Source: SYIM01 sp039800325 (lineage in GTDB: Bacteria; Pseudomonadota; Gammaproteobacteria; Burkholderiales; Burkholderiaceae_E). Taken from it: 14,573 nt of DNA. Position numbers and translations under genes: made by a program. Positions 1 to 6,316 of the stretch are shown here, in pieces. The stretch's first letter is position 1; each line of letters starts with the position of its first letter. The DNA is taken from positions 1 to 14,573 of the forward strand of contig JBDLQY010000030.1 of assembly GCA_039800325.1 (NCBI GenBank). Reading direction: 5' to 3'. Below the pieces are notes generated by a model. The model had not been told where the DNA came from. It did no database searches and saw only the letters and a program-made list of their open reading frames with translations.

Positions 1-41
1 TCGCAGCGCAGAAGCAGTGCCAACAGCAGCGGAAAGAATTA

Positions 42-260
42 ATGCAATTAATATCATATACTTACGGGCAAGATGCTTGGCTAGAGTTTCAGGCCATTGA
101 GCGCCGGGTGAGGCAACAGCAGCAAGATCAGGTTTACCGTCGGCGGGAGATGATCGAATCGATCATGGATTTTTTGCTTTGGGCGGGTATAATCTTGGTC
201 ACAATGGCGCTGTCTGGCATCGGCCTGTACTTCTGGGGCGTCTATCTGGGGAGGTGGTGA
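42..260 (+). CDS. Small single-pass membrane protein, function unknown
   Basis: A 72-residue product. Residues 1-42 are polar, with a Gln-rich run (RQQQQDQ) and an Arg-rich stretch (YRRRE). They are followed by one clear transmembrane segment at about residues 43-65 and a very short tail ending GRW. The positive residues ahead of the segment suggest the N-terminus stays in the cytoplasm. The ATG at 42 has a purine-rich GGAAAG five bases upstream, and a TAA in another frame ends at 42, giving the TAATG overlap common in this cluster. However, the same frame stays open back to position 3 with similar Gln/Lys-rich coding (QKQCQQQRKE), so the gene may be longer and cut by the window edge. It opens a run of small membrane proteins ahead of the endolysin, so a lysis role (holin regulator or spanin-like) is possible but not shown by any motif I recognise. 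Confidence 0.6.
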   Translation: MQLISYTYGQDAWLEFQAIERRVRQQQQDQVYRRREMIESIMDFLLWAGIILVTMALSGIGLYFWGVYLGRW

Positions 261-451
261 TGTCACTTGAACACTGGATATGGCCTGCCTTTGCAATTGG
301 TATTGCATTGGTATTCTATTTCAGCGGCGACGGTTGGTATCGCTATCCGTGCCAAGACCCAAAAAATTGGAGCGCACTTGAGTGCCAGCCCCCGATCTGC
401 CTTCGAACTAAGAACTGTGCCGACGATCTAACCGGAGGAGCTTCGCCATGA
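260..451 (+). CDS. Small membrane protein with four-cysteine C-terminal tail
   Basis: A 63-residue product starting at the ATG at 260, which overlaps the previous stop (TGATG) and is preceded by a strong GGGGAGG at 248-254. The frame is also open upstream to an ATG at 179, but that would lie deep inside the preceding gene and lacks this ribosome site, so 260 is preferred. A hydrophobic segment at residues 7-22 (WIWPAFAIGIALVFYF) is followed by a hydrophilic tail of about 40 residues with Cys at 31, 42, 47 and 53 and the motif YPCQDPKNW. If the tail is periplasmic, two disulfides could form. There is no lipobox, so it is not a typical outer-membrane spanin lipoprotein. Function is unknown. Position in the lysis block hints at an envelope role, which is inference. 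Confidence 0.7.
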   Translation: MSLEHWIWPAFAIGIALVFYFSGDGWYRYPCQDPKNWSALECQPPICLRTKNCADDLTGGASP

Positions 452-729
452 GCAAGAACGATCCTGAATTTCTCGAAGCCAAGCTGCGCTACTTCATTGG
501 CGTGTCTCTAACTATGATCTTAGGCGGCAGCATCTTCATCATTCTTTACTCGCTGGTGTTCGTAACCCAGCCTCTCGGTGAAAGCTCTGAGAACGACCGG
601 GCTTTGTTCTCCATCCTCACGCCAATCACCTCGTTTCTAGTAGGCGCTTTGTCTGGGGTGCTAGCCGCTGGCAACAGTCGAAATAAACGCAACGACGACG
701 AGCCGCCAACACAGGAGCCGCTACAATGA
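448..729 (+). CDS. Two-transmembrane small protein, candidate second holin or holin regulator
   Basis: A 93-residue product. The ATG at 448 overlaps the previous stop (ATGA) and has GGAGGAG at 434-440, seven bases upstream, a very good ribosome site. There is a short charged N-terminus (MSKNDPEFLEAK), a first hydrophobic segment at about residues 15-40, a short polar loop (GESSENDR), a second segment at about residues 54-74, and a charged Asn/Asp/Glu-rich tail. Two membrane spans with a charged C-terminus is the general shape of class II holins, and the next gene is a better supported holin. It could therefore be an antiholin, an accessory holin or an unrelated inner-membrane protein. I do not recognise a named family. 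Confidence 0.65.
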   Translation: MSKNDPEFLEAKLRYFIGVSLTMILGGSIFIILYSLVFVTQPLGESSENDRALFSILTPITSFLVGALSGVLAAGNSRNKRNDDEPPTQEPLQ

Positions 730-756
730 TCAGACTCAAATCGGAGGATAACCAAG

Positions 757-1152
757 ATGCTGGGTAATTTAATCGGTCCCGTCACCGGGCTTCTCGACAA
801 GTTCATCGAGGACAAGGATCAAAAAGCCAAGTTGGCCTACGAACTCTCCACGATGGCCGAACGCCACGCGCAAGAACTGGCCGTCGCGCAGATCGACGTG
901 AACAAAGCAGAGGCCGCATCCGGCTCCCTTTTCAAAGGCGGATGGCGTCCCTTTATTGGTTGGGTCTGTGGTGGTGCGTTTGCCTATCACTTCGTCCTCC
1001 AGCCGGTCATTGTCTTTGGCGTTCTGACTGCTGGGGTGGAACTGCCAGCTCTGCCTGAGTTCGACATGGCATCGCTGATGACCGTGATGATGGGCATGCT
1101 TGGTCTCGGCGGCCTGCGGACCTACGAAAAGCAAAAAGGAATTGCCAAATGA
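757..1152 (+). CDS. Holin of the GTA 3TM type
   Basis: A 131-residue protein that would form lesions in the inner membrane late in infection and let the endolysin reach peptidoglycan. The N-terminal half (residues 1-58) is an amphipathic, charged helix region. Residues 60-68 carry GGWRPFIGW, the hallmark Gly-Trp-Arg-Pro motif of the holin family first described for gene-transfer-agent release. It leads into a long hydrophobic segment at about 66-92, and a further Met/Gly-rich segment (about 103-119) ends in LRTYEK. Length is usual for that family. The ATG at 757 has GGAGG at 743-747 and follows a 27-base gap from the upstream gene. The stop overlaps the next start (ATGA at 1149). Family assignment rests on the motif and architecture. 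It is well supported by the GH19 endolysin two genes downstream. Confidence 0.85.
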   Translation: MLGNLIGPVTGLLDKFIEDKDQKAKLAYELSTMAERHAQELAVAQIDVNKAEAASGSLFKGGWRPFIGWVCGGAFAYHFVLQPVIVFGVLTAGVELPALPEFDMASLMTVMMGMLGLGGLRTYEKQKGIAK

Positions 1153-1406
1153 GCTTTATCAAAGCCCAACTGAGCGCGATGATCGGACGCATCGTAGGAA
1201 TGTTCATGGGCCGCAGGCTCAAAGAGAAGGCCGTGGACGCAGTGCTGGACAAGGTGAACCTGCCTGACCCGGTAGAAAACGCGATCAAGGCGGCGGCCAC
1301 GGGCAACGTCGGTGACCTGCTCGGCAGCACGGGCCAAGACGTGGCGAAAGAAGCCGTGATGGATGCGGTTGCCAAGAAGATGCGGGTTAGGAAGCCAAAG
1401 AAATGA
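1149..1406 (+). CDS. Small basic helical protein between holin and endolysin, unknown
   Basis: An 85-residue product with ATGA overlaps at both ends, so it is probably translationally coupled to the holin and to the endolysin. The first 20 residues are amphipathic and moderately hydrophobic (MSFIKAQLSAMIGRIVGMFM). The middle is helical and contains LGSTGQDVAKEAVMDAV, and the C-terminus is strongly basic (KKMRVRKPKK). No certain membrane span, signal peptide or spanin architecture is visible. Its conserved-looking placement inside the lysis block suggests an accessory role such as holin timing or membrane association, but this is inference from position only. I do not recognise a family. Confidence 0.65.
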   Translation: MSFIKAQLSAMIGRIVGMFMGRRLKEKAVDAVLDKVNLPDPVENAIKAAATGNVGDLLGSTGQDVAKEAVMDAVAKKMRVRKPKK

Positions 1407-2269
1407 CCCTGCTGACCGTTGACCAACTGCGCGCCATGATCCCCTCCAACAAAGAGGTTGAGGAGTGGTGCGCCGCTTTGAACGAGATGCTGCCCAAGTA
1501 TGGCATCACCACCGACAAGCGGATTGCGGCGTTCGTGAGCCAGTGCGCCCATGAGAGCCTAGACTTCCGGGTGCTAGAGGAGGCGCTTTCGTACAAGACC
1601 GAAACCCTTTTGAAGGTGTTTCCGCGCTACTTTGGCCCCGGAAAAGAGAACCCGGACGAGTATGCAAGGAACCCACAGAAGCTGGCCAATTATGTCTACA
1701 TGGACAAGAACCGTTCTAAGGCGGGTGCTTTAGGCAATGTGAAGGAAAATGACGGCTGGGCCATGAGAGGAAAAGGTCTGAAACAAGTTACCGGCCGTGC
1801 AAACCATGAAGCCTTTGGTAAGACCATCGGCATGACCGCAGAGGAAGCCGCTGCCTACCTATTGACCAAGAAGGGCGCACTTGAAAGCGCACTGTGGTTC
1901 TGGGACAGCCGCAACCTGAACGAAGTCGCAGACGCAGACACTGGGGATGTGACCCGCCTCACGAAAATCATCAACGGGGGGAACATTGGTCTTTCTGACC
2001 GCCAAGCGCGCTATACGAAGGCCATGGCAGCGCTGGGCGGCAGAGTGTCTCCCCCCGCGCCCGCCTCGGCCAAAGCTGCCCCCGTTGAAACGCTGCGCAA
2101 GGGCTCCAAGGGTGAAGGCGTCAAGAAAATGCAGGCCGCGCTTCGCATCAAGGCTGACGGAGACTTCGGGCCCGGCACCGAGGCTGCCCTGAAAAAATGG
2201 CAAGCCAGAAACGGTTTGACCGCCGACGGCATCGCTGGCCCGAGGACACTCGCCAAACTCCTCGGTTAA
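1403..2269 (+). CDS. Endolysin: GH19 lysozyme/chitinase-like domain plus peptidoglycan-binding domain
   Basis: A 288-residue endolysin expected to cleave the glycan backbone of peptidoglycan. The catalytic GH19 domain spans roughly residues 5-210. It has the AHES motif at 49-52, with Glu51 the likely general acid, and EE at 59-60 nearby as candidates for the second acid. The glycine-rich segment RGKGLKQVTGRANHEAFG lies at about 122-139 and INGGNIGLSDRQARY at 190-204, both typical of bacterial and phage GH19 enzymes. A Pro/Ala-rich linker (about 214-228) leads to a C-terminal PG_binding_1-type domain (230-288) with the usual LRKGSKGEGVKKMQAAL start, a DGDFGPGT turn and GLTADGIAGPRT near the end. 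No signal peptide or SAR segment is seen, so export should depend on the holin. The ATG overlaps the previous stop (ATGA). The gene ends the lysis block. Confidence 0.93.
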   Translation: MTLLTVDQLRAMIPSNKEVEEWCAALNEMLPKYGITTDKRIAAFVSQCAHESLDFRVLEEALSYKTETLLKVFPRYFGPGKENPDEYARNPQKLANYVYMDKNRSKAGALGNVKENDGWAMRGKGLKQVTGRANHEAFGKTIGMTAEEAAAYLLTKKGALESALWFWDSRNLNEVADADTGDVTRLTKIINGGNIGLSDRQARYTKAMAALGGRVSPPAPASAKAAPVETLRKGSKGEGVKKMQAALRIKADGDFGPGTEAALKKWQARNGLTADGIAGPRTLAKLLG

Positions 2270-2397
2270 ATGGTAGAGTTCTTTAACGCTCAATTTGGGG
2301 TATTCTGAATTGGGTTGCCTCTAACCGCCTTTCAAGGCTATAATTCCGCACACGGGCGCATGCTGCAACAGCCGCGGAAACTAAATCCGGAGTCCGC
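2270..2397 (+). other. Intergenic gap carrying a promoter
   Basis: These 128 bases separate the endolysin from the adaptor gene and are the only gap over 30 bases between 42 and 14328. The stretch is locally AT-rich and holds the promoter described separately. It also holds a weak inverted repeat CAATT (2291-2295)/AATTG (2308-2312), and near the 3' end the adaptor's ribosome site GGAG at 2389-2392. A GTTAAA/TTTAAC pair (2265-2270/2282-2287) is too AT-rich and lacks a U-tract, so I do not call a terminator after the endolysin. Some lysis transcripts may therefore read through. Confidence 0.7.
2315..2344 (+). promoter_or_regulatory. Sigma70-like promoter for the tail and internal-protein genes
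   Basis: TTGCCT at 2315-2320 (four of six matches to the -35 consensus) and a perfect TATAAT at 2339-2344 are separated by 18 bases. Transcription would start near 2350-2352, about 47 bases ahead of the adaptor ATG. It would drive the 12-kb block to 14328, where a stem-loop lies. The spacer contains the interrupted palindrome GCCTT-TC-AAGGC (2327-2338), which abuts the -10 box and could be an operator half-pair or chance. Use of a host-type promoter implies transcription by the host RNA polymerase. No phage-polymerase promoter repeat was noticed elsewhere in the window. Confidence 0.65.
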
Positions 2398-3030
2398 ATG
2401 GCATACAGCATGACCTATGACAGCTTGTTAACGGACGTGCGCCGTTATCTTGAGCGTGGTTTTACCGCTGAGAGCGATCAGATCGTCTACGAGCAGCTGC
2501 CCCGTTTGATTACGCTGGGCGAGCGCCGGATTGCGCGTGAGCTGAAGATCCAAGGCTTTATCCGCGCGGTGCAGACGCCGCTGCAGGCGGGTGTCGCGGT
2601 CTACCTCAAGCCGGATCGGTGGCGCGATACCATCAGCATGACGGTCAACGGATCTCCGATCTTTGCGCGGTCCTATGAATACTGCCGCAGCTACTGGCCC
2701 GATGAGGCCCAAACGGGCGCACCTCAGTTCTATGCTGACTACGACTATCAGCACTGGCTGATCACGCCATCGCCCGCGACCGTTCAGACGCTTGAGGTTC
2801 TCTACTACGAGCAGCCTCGCTTCTTGGGCGATGACTTTCAAACCAACTGGCTCACTGAATACGCGCCAGACCTGCTGCTCTATGCGGCGCTGCTCGAAGC
2901 GGCACCGTTCCTCAAGAGCGACGAGCGCATTCAGATTTGGCAAGGAATGTACGACCGTTCCGCTCAGGCTCTGAACGGAGAAGACCTGAAGCGCATCATG
3001 GATCGTTCGGCGAATAGGAGCGAAGCGTAA
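2398..3030 (+). CDS. Head-tail adaptor (connector) protein, SU10-adaptor/T7 gp11-like role
   Basis: A 210-residue protein. In short-tailed phages the adaptor forms a ring beneath the portal and joins it to the nozzle. Residues 5-50 are helical (ending in LGERRIARELK). The middle (about 55-140) is beta-rich with aromatic repeats (YADYDYQHW, LEVLYYEQP). The C-terminal part has the segment TNWLTEYAPDLLLYAALLEA (149-168), followed by a charged helix (DERIQIWQGMYDRSAQAL). I recognise this pattern (Y.EQP, then NWLTE.APDLLLYA.LLEA) as the phage adaptor family typified by SU10-like and marine podoviruses. GGAG at 2389-2392 supports the ATG at 2398. It is the first gene after the promoter, and its TAA overlaps the next ATG (TAATG). 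The family call rests on recalled motifs, with no search behind it. Confidence 0.82.
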   Translation: MAYSMTYDSLLTDVRRYLERGFTAESDQIVYEQLPRLITLGERRIARELKIQGFIRAVQTPLQAGVAVYLKPDRWRDTISMTVNGSPIFARSYEYCRSYWPDEAQTGAPQFYADYDYQHWLITPSPATVQTLEVLYYEQPRFLGDDFQTNWLTEYAPDLLLYAALLEAAPFLKSDERIQIWQGMYDRSAQALNGEDLKRIMDRSANRSEA

Positions 3031-4229
3031 TGCCTATCTACACAGATGTGTTCGGCGGCGCGAACATTTATCCCAGCGAGATCAGCTACAGCGCCATCGC
3101 GCTTTCTGCGGATGTTGTTCTGAGCTGGCCGGAGGAAACCTCCACCAACGTAAACCTTGCCACCCGTATCATCGACGTCACGCCGTCTACGGCCGGGCTC
3201 AGCATCGTGCTGCCCGACGCAAATAAGAGCGGCACCGGCAACACCATCCTGTTCAACAACAAGGGCGCGCACACCTTCACGGTTCGCAACGCCGCTAATG
3301 TTCAGGTGGTCACCATCGCGGCTGGCACGCTGTGGCAGGTCTACCTGACGAACAACACAACGGCGGCGGGCAACTGGCAATCCCTGCAGTACGGGTCAAC
3401 GACATCTATCGCCGACGCCTCGGCGCTGGCTGGCACGGGCATCGTTGCCGTTGGTGCTCTGTTGAGCCAGTCGGTGCCGATTGTCACCTTCAACAGCAAC
3501 TACACGGCAGGGCCAAGCGACCGCGCCGAGATGTTCAACTGGACTGGTGGCGCGGGCACGCTGACGATGCCTGATCCGGCTGTTGTCGGTAACAACTGGT
3601 TCATCTATCTGCGCAACAGCGGCAGCGGCAACATCGTGGTTGACGCCCCCGGCACGTCGGAAATTAATGGCAACTCTACGCTGGCTTTCCAGCCGGGAGA
3701 GTCTGCGATTATTGCGAGCGACGGCAGCGACCTTTACACCATTGGCTTCGGCCAGTCGGCCACCTTCGCGTTCGATTATACGGTCATCGATGTCTCCGGC
3801 ACGGGCGACTACACGCTGACCGGCACTGAACTTAACCGCATCGCCTATCGGTTTACGGGGACGCTGACGGGCAACCGTGCCGTCGTCTGCCCAGCCACAG
3901 TGCAGCAGTATTGGGTTGATAACCAGACGACGGGCTCGTTCACGCTTGATGTGGAGGTGGTGGGCGGCGGCGGCGTTACAGTGAACCAAGGCTCGCGCGC
4001 AATCCTCTATTCCGACGGCAGCGACATGCTGGACGCCGACACGTCAACGGTGTCGATCCCCGTGCTGATCAACCAAGGCGGCACGGGCTCTACGACGGCC
4101 AGCGGCGCGCGGATTAATCTCGGCGGCACGACGACCGGCATTGCCCTGTTTACGGCGGTTGACCAGAACGCCGCGTGGACAGCGCTGGGTGTTGCGCCTT
4201 CTGGCACAGTGAACGGGGGTACGTTCTGA
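3030..4229 (+). CDS. Fibre-like virion appendage protein with three beta modules and GGTG collar
   Basis: A 399-residue, Thr/Gly/Asn-rich protein with little helix. The N-terminus (MPIYTDVFGGANIYPSEISY, then LSWPEE) resembles the anchoring end of structural proteins from marine T7-like podoviruses. Three related beta modules follow at about 36-118, 153-238 and 247-333. Each runs from a Thr-rich strand through a buried acidic/proline turn (VLPDAN, TMPDPA), a polar fibre-like strand, and a closing strand before a YSDGSD or ASDGSD turn (the third repeat keeps ILYSDGSDM). The C-terminal part has the classic fibre motif NQGGTGSTTASGARINLGG (348-366), then about 33 residues to the end. Likely a fibre, head-fibre or tail-appendage subunit that trimerises. 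No depolymerase domain is seen. Its ATG overlaps the adaptor stop, and its TGA overlaps the next ATG. Confidence 0.78.
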   Translation: MPIYTDVFGGANIYPSEISYSAIALSADVVLSWPEETSTNVNLATRIIDVTPSTAGLSIVLPDANKSGTGNTILFNNKGAHTFTVRNAANVQVVTIAAGTLWQVYLTNNTTAAGNWQSLQYGSTTSIADASALAGTGIVAVGALLSQSVPIVTFNSNYTAGPSDRAEMFNWTGGAGTLTMPDPAVVGNNWFIYLRNSGSGNIVVDAPGTSEINGNSTLAFQPGESAIIASDGSDLYTIGFGQSATFAFDYTVIDVSGTGDYTLTGTELNRIAYRFTGTLTGNRAVVCPATVQQYWVDNQTTGSFTLDVEVVGGGGVTVNQGSRAILYSDGSDMLDADTSTVSIPVLINQGGTGSTTASGARINLGGTTTGIALFTAVDQNAAWTALGVAPSGTVNGGTF

Positions 4230-6073
4230 TGCCCGAAACGACCGTCGTTCTCCGCTCTCAGCCCGGCATTAAGCGGGACGGGACTATCTTTGAGGGGGAG
4301 AACTACACCGACGGGCAGTGGGTGCGGTGGCAGCGCGGGCTGCCCCGCAAGATTGGTGGCTACCGAGCAACGCAGAAATATCTGACAGAAATCAGTCGCG
4401 GCTTCACCAACTTCACGCAACAAAATTTCGTCTACTGCCACTCGGGTGGCGCGACGTCTCTGGATCGTTTTACGATGGACGCATCTCTGAATGCATCAAT
4501 CGTCACCGACCGGACGCCCGTTGCGGTGGCTGGCACCTGCACGGTTACCCTGACCGGAGGGGCTTCAGGATCCGTCGATAGCATTGAGATCAACGGCGTT
4601 GAGATCATGTCTGCGCCCGTCTCCTTCACGACGAACCTCGCCACGACGGCCACGGCGGTGGCCGCAAACATCACGGCGTTCGCCTCGACACCAAATTACA
4701 CGGCCGCTGCAGCGGGCGCTGTCATTACCATCACGGCGGCAGCCACGGGCTCTGCATCCAACGGTGAGGTGGTTGTCGCGGCGACCACGATCACCACAAC
4801 CAACACCGACATGACCAACGGGTCTGACGCGCTCATTAACAGCGCAGACAACATGTGGATGTTCGACTACCAGTACGAGAGCAGCGGCAACCAGAATTAC
4901 ATTCTGGCTCACGTCTCTCCGAATCTTGATTGCATCTGCAACGACACCGGCGGCCAAATCTTTTACGGCGACGTGCTCGGAACTGCGCCGCTCAAAAGCA
5001 TCAACCTGCCACCCGACGCCAACGTCACGGGCGGCATTGTCTCGCTGCATCCATATCTCTTTTACTACGGCACTGACGGCATCATTGGGTGGTCTGTTCC
5101 CGGCGAGCCAACGGATCTCGTTGACACAGGCAGCGGCGCTGGCTTGGCCCGCGTCTGGGGCCAGAAGATCATCAAGGGCCTGCCCCTGCGCGCGGGCTCT
5201 GGCACCGCCCCTGCGGGCATCTTCTGGGCCTTCGACGCGGTCATCCGTGCCACCTTCACCGGCGGCTCAACACTTTTTCAATTCGACGTGGTTGCGACAG
5301 AGACTTCAATAATTTCGGCAAACAGCGTGATTGACTACGACGGCGTTTTCTTCTGGTGTGGCGTTGACCGCTTCTTGATGTTCAACGGCGTCGTGCGTGA
5401 AGTCCCGAACACCATGAACCTGAACTACTTTTTCGACGGGCTGAATAAGGCACAGGCCAACAAGGTCTTTGCCTTCAAGGTTCCGCGTTACGGTGAAATC
5501 TGGTGGTGCTACCCCCGAGGGGACGCGACTGAATGCACCCACGCTGTCATTTTCAACGTGCGAGAGAACACTTGGTATGACACTGAATTGCCGCTGAACG
5601 GCCGTTCTGCTGGTCAATATAGCAACAGTTTCCGCGCGCCAATGCTGACGGGGGCCATCGGGGATGGCAGCGACTATCGTGTGTGGGTGCAAGAGCAGGG
5701 CGTCGATGAGATTGACGGGTCTGAACTAAATCCGATTATCAGTTACTTCCAGACAGCCGATCTTTCGAGCTTGGTTCAGGGTAGGAACGAATACCTGCGC
5801 ATCACGCGAATTGAACCTGACTTTGTGCAGAATGGCCCGATGACCGTGCAGGTTACGGGTCGAGCCAACGCCCGCGCGCCTGAAGTCGTCAGCAGCATCT
5901 TCACGTTTGTGGACCCCAAAGACGTGGTCGAGCCGCAACAGCAGATCGTCATGCTCAAGGAGCAGCGTCGCGAGCTCCGCGTGCGCTTTGAGAGCAATGC
6001 CGTGTACGGGGATTATCAAATGGGCCAGATCATCGGGCACGTCTCGCCCGGAGACAAGACGGTGCTGGGATGA
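4229..6073 (+). CDS. Tail nozzle/stabilisation-like beta protein with inserted domain
   Basis: A 614-residue protein. The ATG at 4229 overlaps the previous TGA (TGATG) and has GGGGG at 4215-4219. An in-frame ATG at 4175 would add 18 residues inside the fibre gene and is less likely. The N-terminus has DGQWVRWQRGLPRKIGGYRA (28-47), a recurring start in this family. Repeated strands with aromatic and DG turns follow (HPYLFYYGTDGIIGWSVPGE about 284-303; YDGVFFWCGVDRFLMFNG about 370-387; RYGEIWWCYPRGDATECTHA about 430-449, then NVRENTWYDT). They suggest a beta-propeller-like fold as in P22 gp10-type stabilisation proteins and T7 gp12 nozzles. Residues 98-200 look like a separate Thr/Ala-rich domain set into this fold. 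The C-terminus (EQRRELRVRFESN) matches what such proteins end with. Role by position and fold is the tail tip that closes the channel. The exact family is uncertain. Confidence 0.72.
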   Translation: MPETTVVLRSQPGIKRDGTIFEGENYTDGQWVRWQRGLPRKIGGYRATQKYLTEISRGFTNFTQQNFVYCHSGGATSLDRFTMDASLNASIVTDRTPVAVAGTCTVTLTGGASGSVDSIEINGVEIMSAPVSFTTNLATTATAVAANITAFASTPNYTAAAAGAVITITAAATGSASNGEVVVAATTITTTNTDMTNGSDALINSADNMWMFDYQYESSGNQNYILAHVSPNLDCICNDTGGQIFYGDVLGTAPLKSINLPPDANVTGGIVSLHPYLFYYGTDGIIGWSVPGEPTDLVDTGSGAGLARVWGQKIIKGLPLRAGSGTAPAGIFWAFDAVIRATFTGGSTLFQFDVVATETSIISANSVIDYDGVFFWCGVDRFLMFNGVVREVPNTMNLNYFFDGLNKAQANKVFAFKVPRYGEIWWCYPRGDATECTHAVIFNVRENTWYDTELPLNGRSAGQYSNSFRAPMLTGAIGDGSDYRVWVQEQGVDEIDGSELNPIISYFQTADLSSLVQGRNEYLRITRIEPDFVQNGPMTVQVTGRANARAPEVVSSIFTFVDPKDVVEPQQQIVMLKEQRRELRVRFESNAVYGDYQMGQIIGHVSPGDKTVLG

Positions 6074-6303
6074 GCATTCAAGTCACTCTTCCTACGGGCA
6101 TGGGGTTGCGCGACTGGGCAGACCAGATCGCGCTCGACCTCGACCCCTACGGCGCGTTTGGTCGGCTAGACGACGAGACACAATGGCAGAACTGGGCTAT
6201 GCAGTTCCTAAACAACATGAGCCTGAAAGAGAACTTTCCGGTTCCCTATAACTTTACCGACTGGCGTGAATGGGCAGAGCGTTTTGTCCAGACAATAGCG
6301 TAA
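6070..6303 (+). CDS. Small Trp-rich virion-associated protein, unknown
   Basis: A 77-residue product coupled to the nozzle gene by an ATGA overlap. It has no good Shine-Dalgarno of its own at close range, which suggests reinitiation. Three Trp/Ala helices recur: RDWADQIALDL (14-24), WQNWAMQFLNN (39-49) and WREWAERFVQT (65-75), separated by short loops (PYGAFG, NFPVPYNF). No membrane span or signal peptide is seen. I know of similar short W..WA proteins ahead of internal virion genes in marine podoviruses but not of a named function. A tail-assembly or minor structural role is inferred from position. Confidence 0.7.
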   Translation: MSIQVTLPTGMGLRDWADQIALDLDPYGAFGRLDDETQWQNWAMQFLNNMSLKENFPVPYNFTDWREWAERFVQTIA

Positions 6304-6316
6304 CGGAGCAAGACAG

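Noticed and set aside
179..259. Upstream ATG extending the four-cysteine membrane protein
   Set aside because: The extension overlaps the transmembrane coding of the previous gene in another frame, while the ATG at 260 has a strong GGGGAGG at the right distance.
2265..2287. Terminator after the endolysin (GTTAAA/TTTAAC)
   Set aside because: The stem is six A/T-rich pairs with no following T-run, too weak for intrinsic termination.
4175..4228. Upstream ATG extending the nozzle-like protein by 18 residues
   Set aside because: The extension lies inside the fibre gene and encodes an untypical Cys-rich leader. The ATG at 4229 has the TGATG overlap usual in this cluster.
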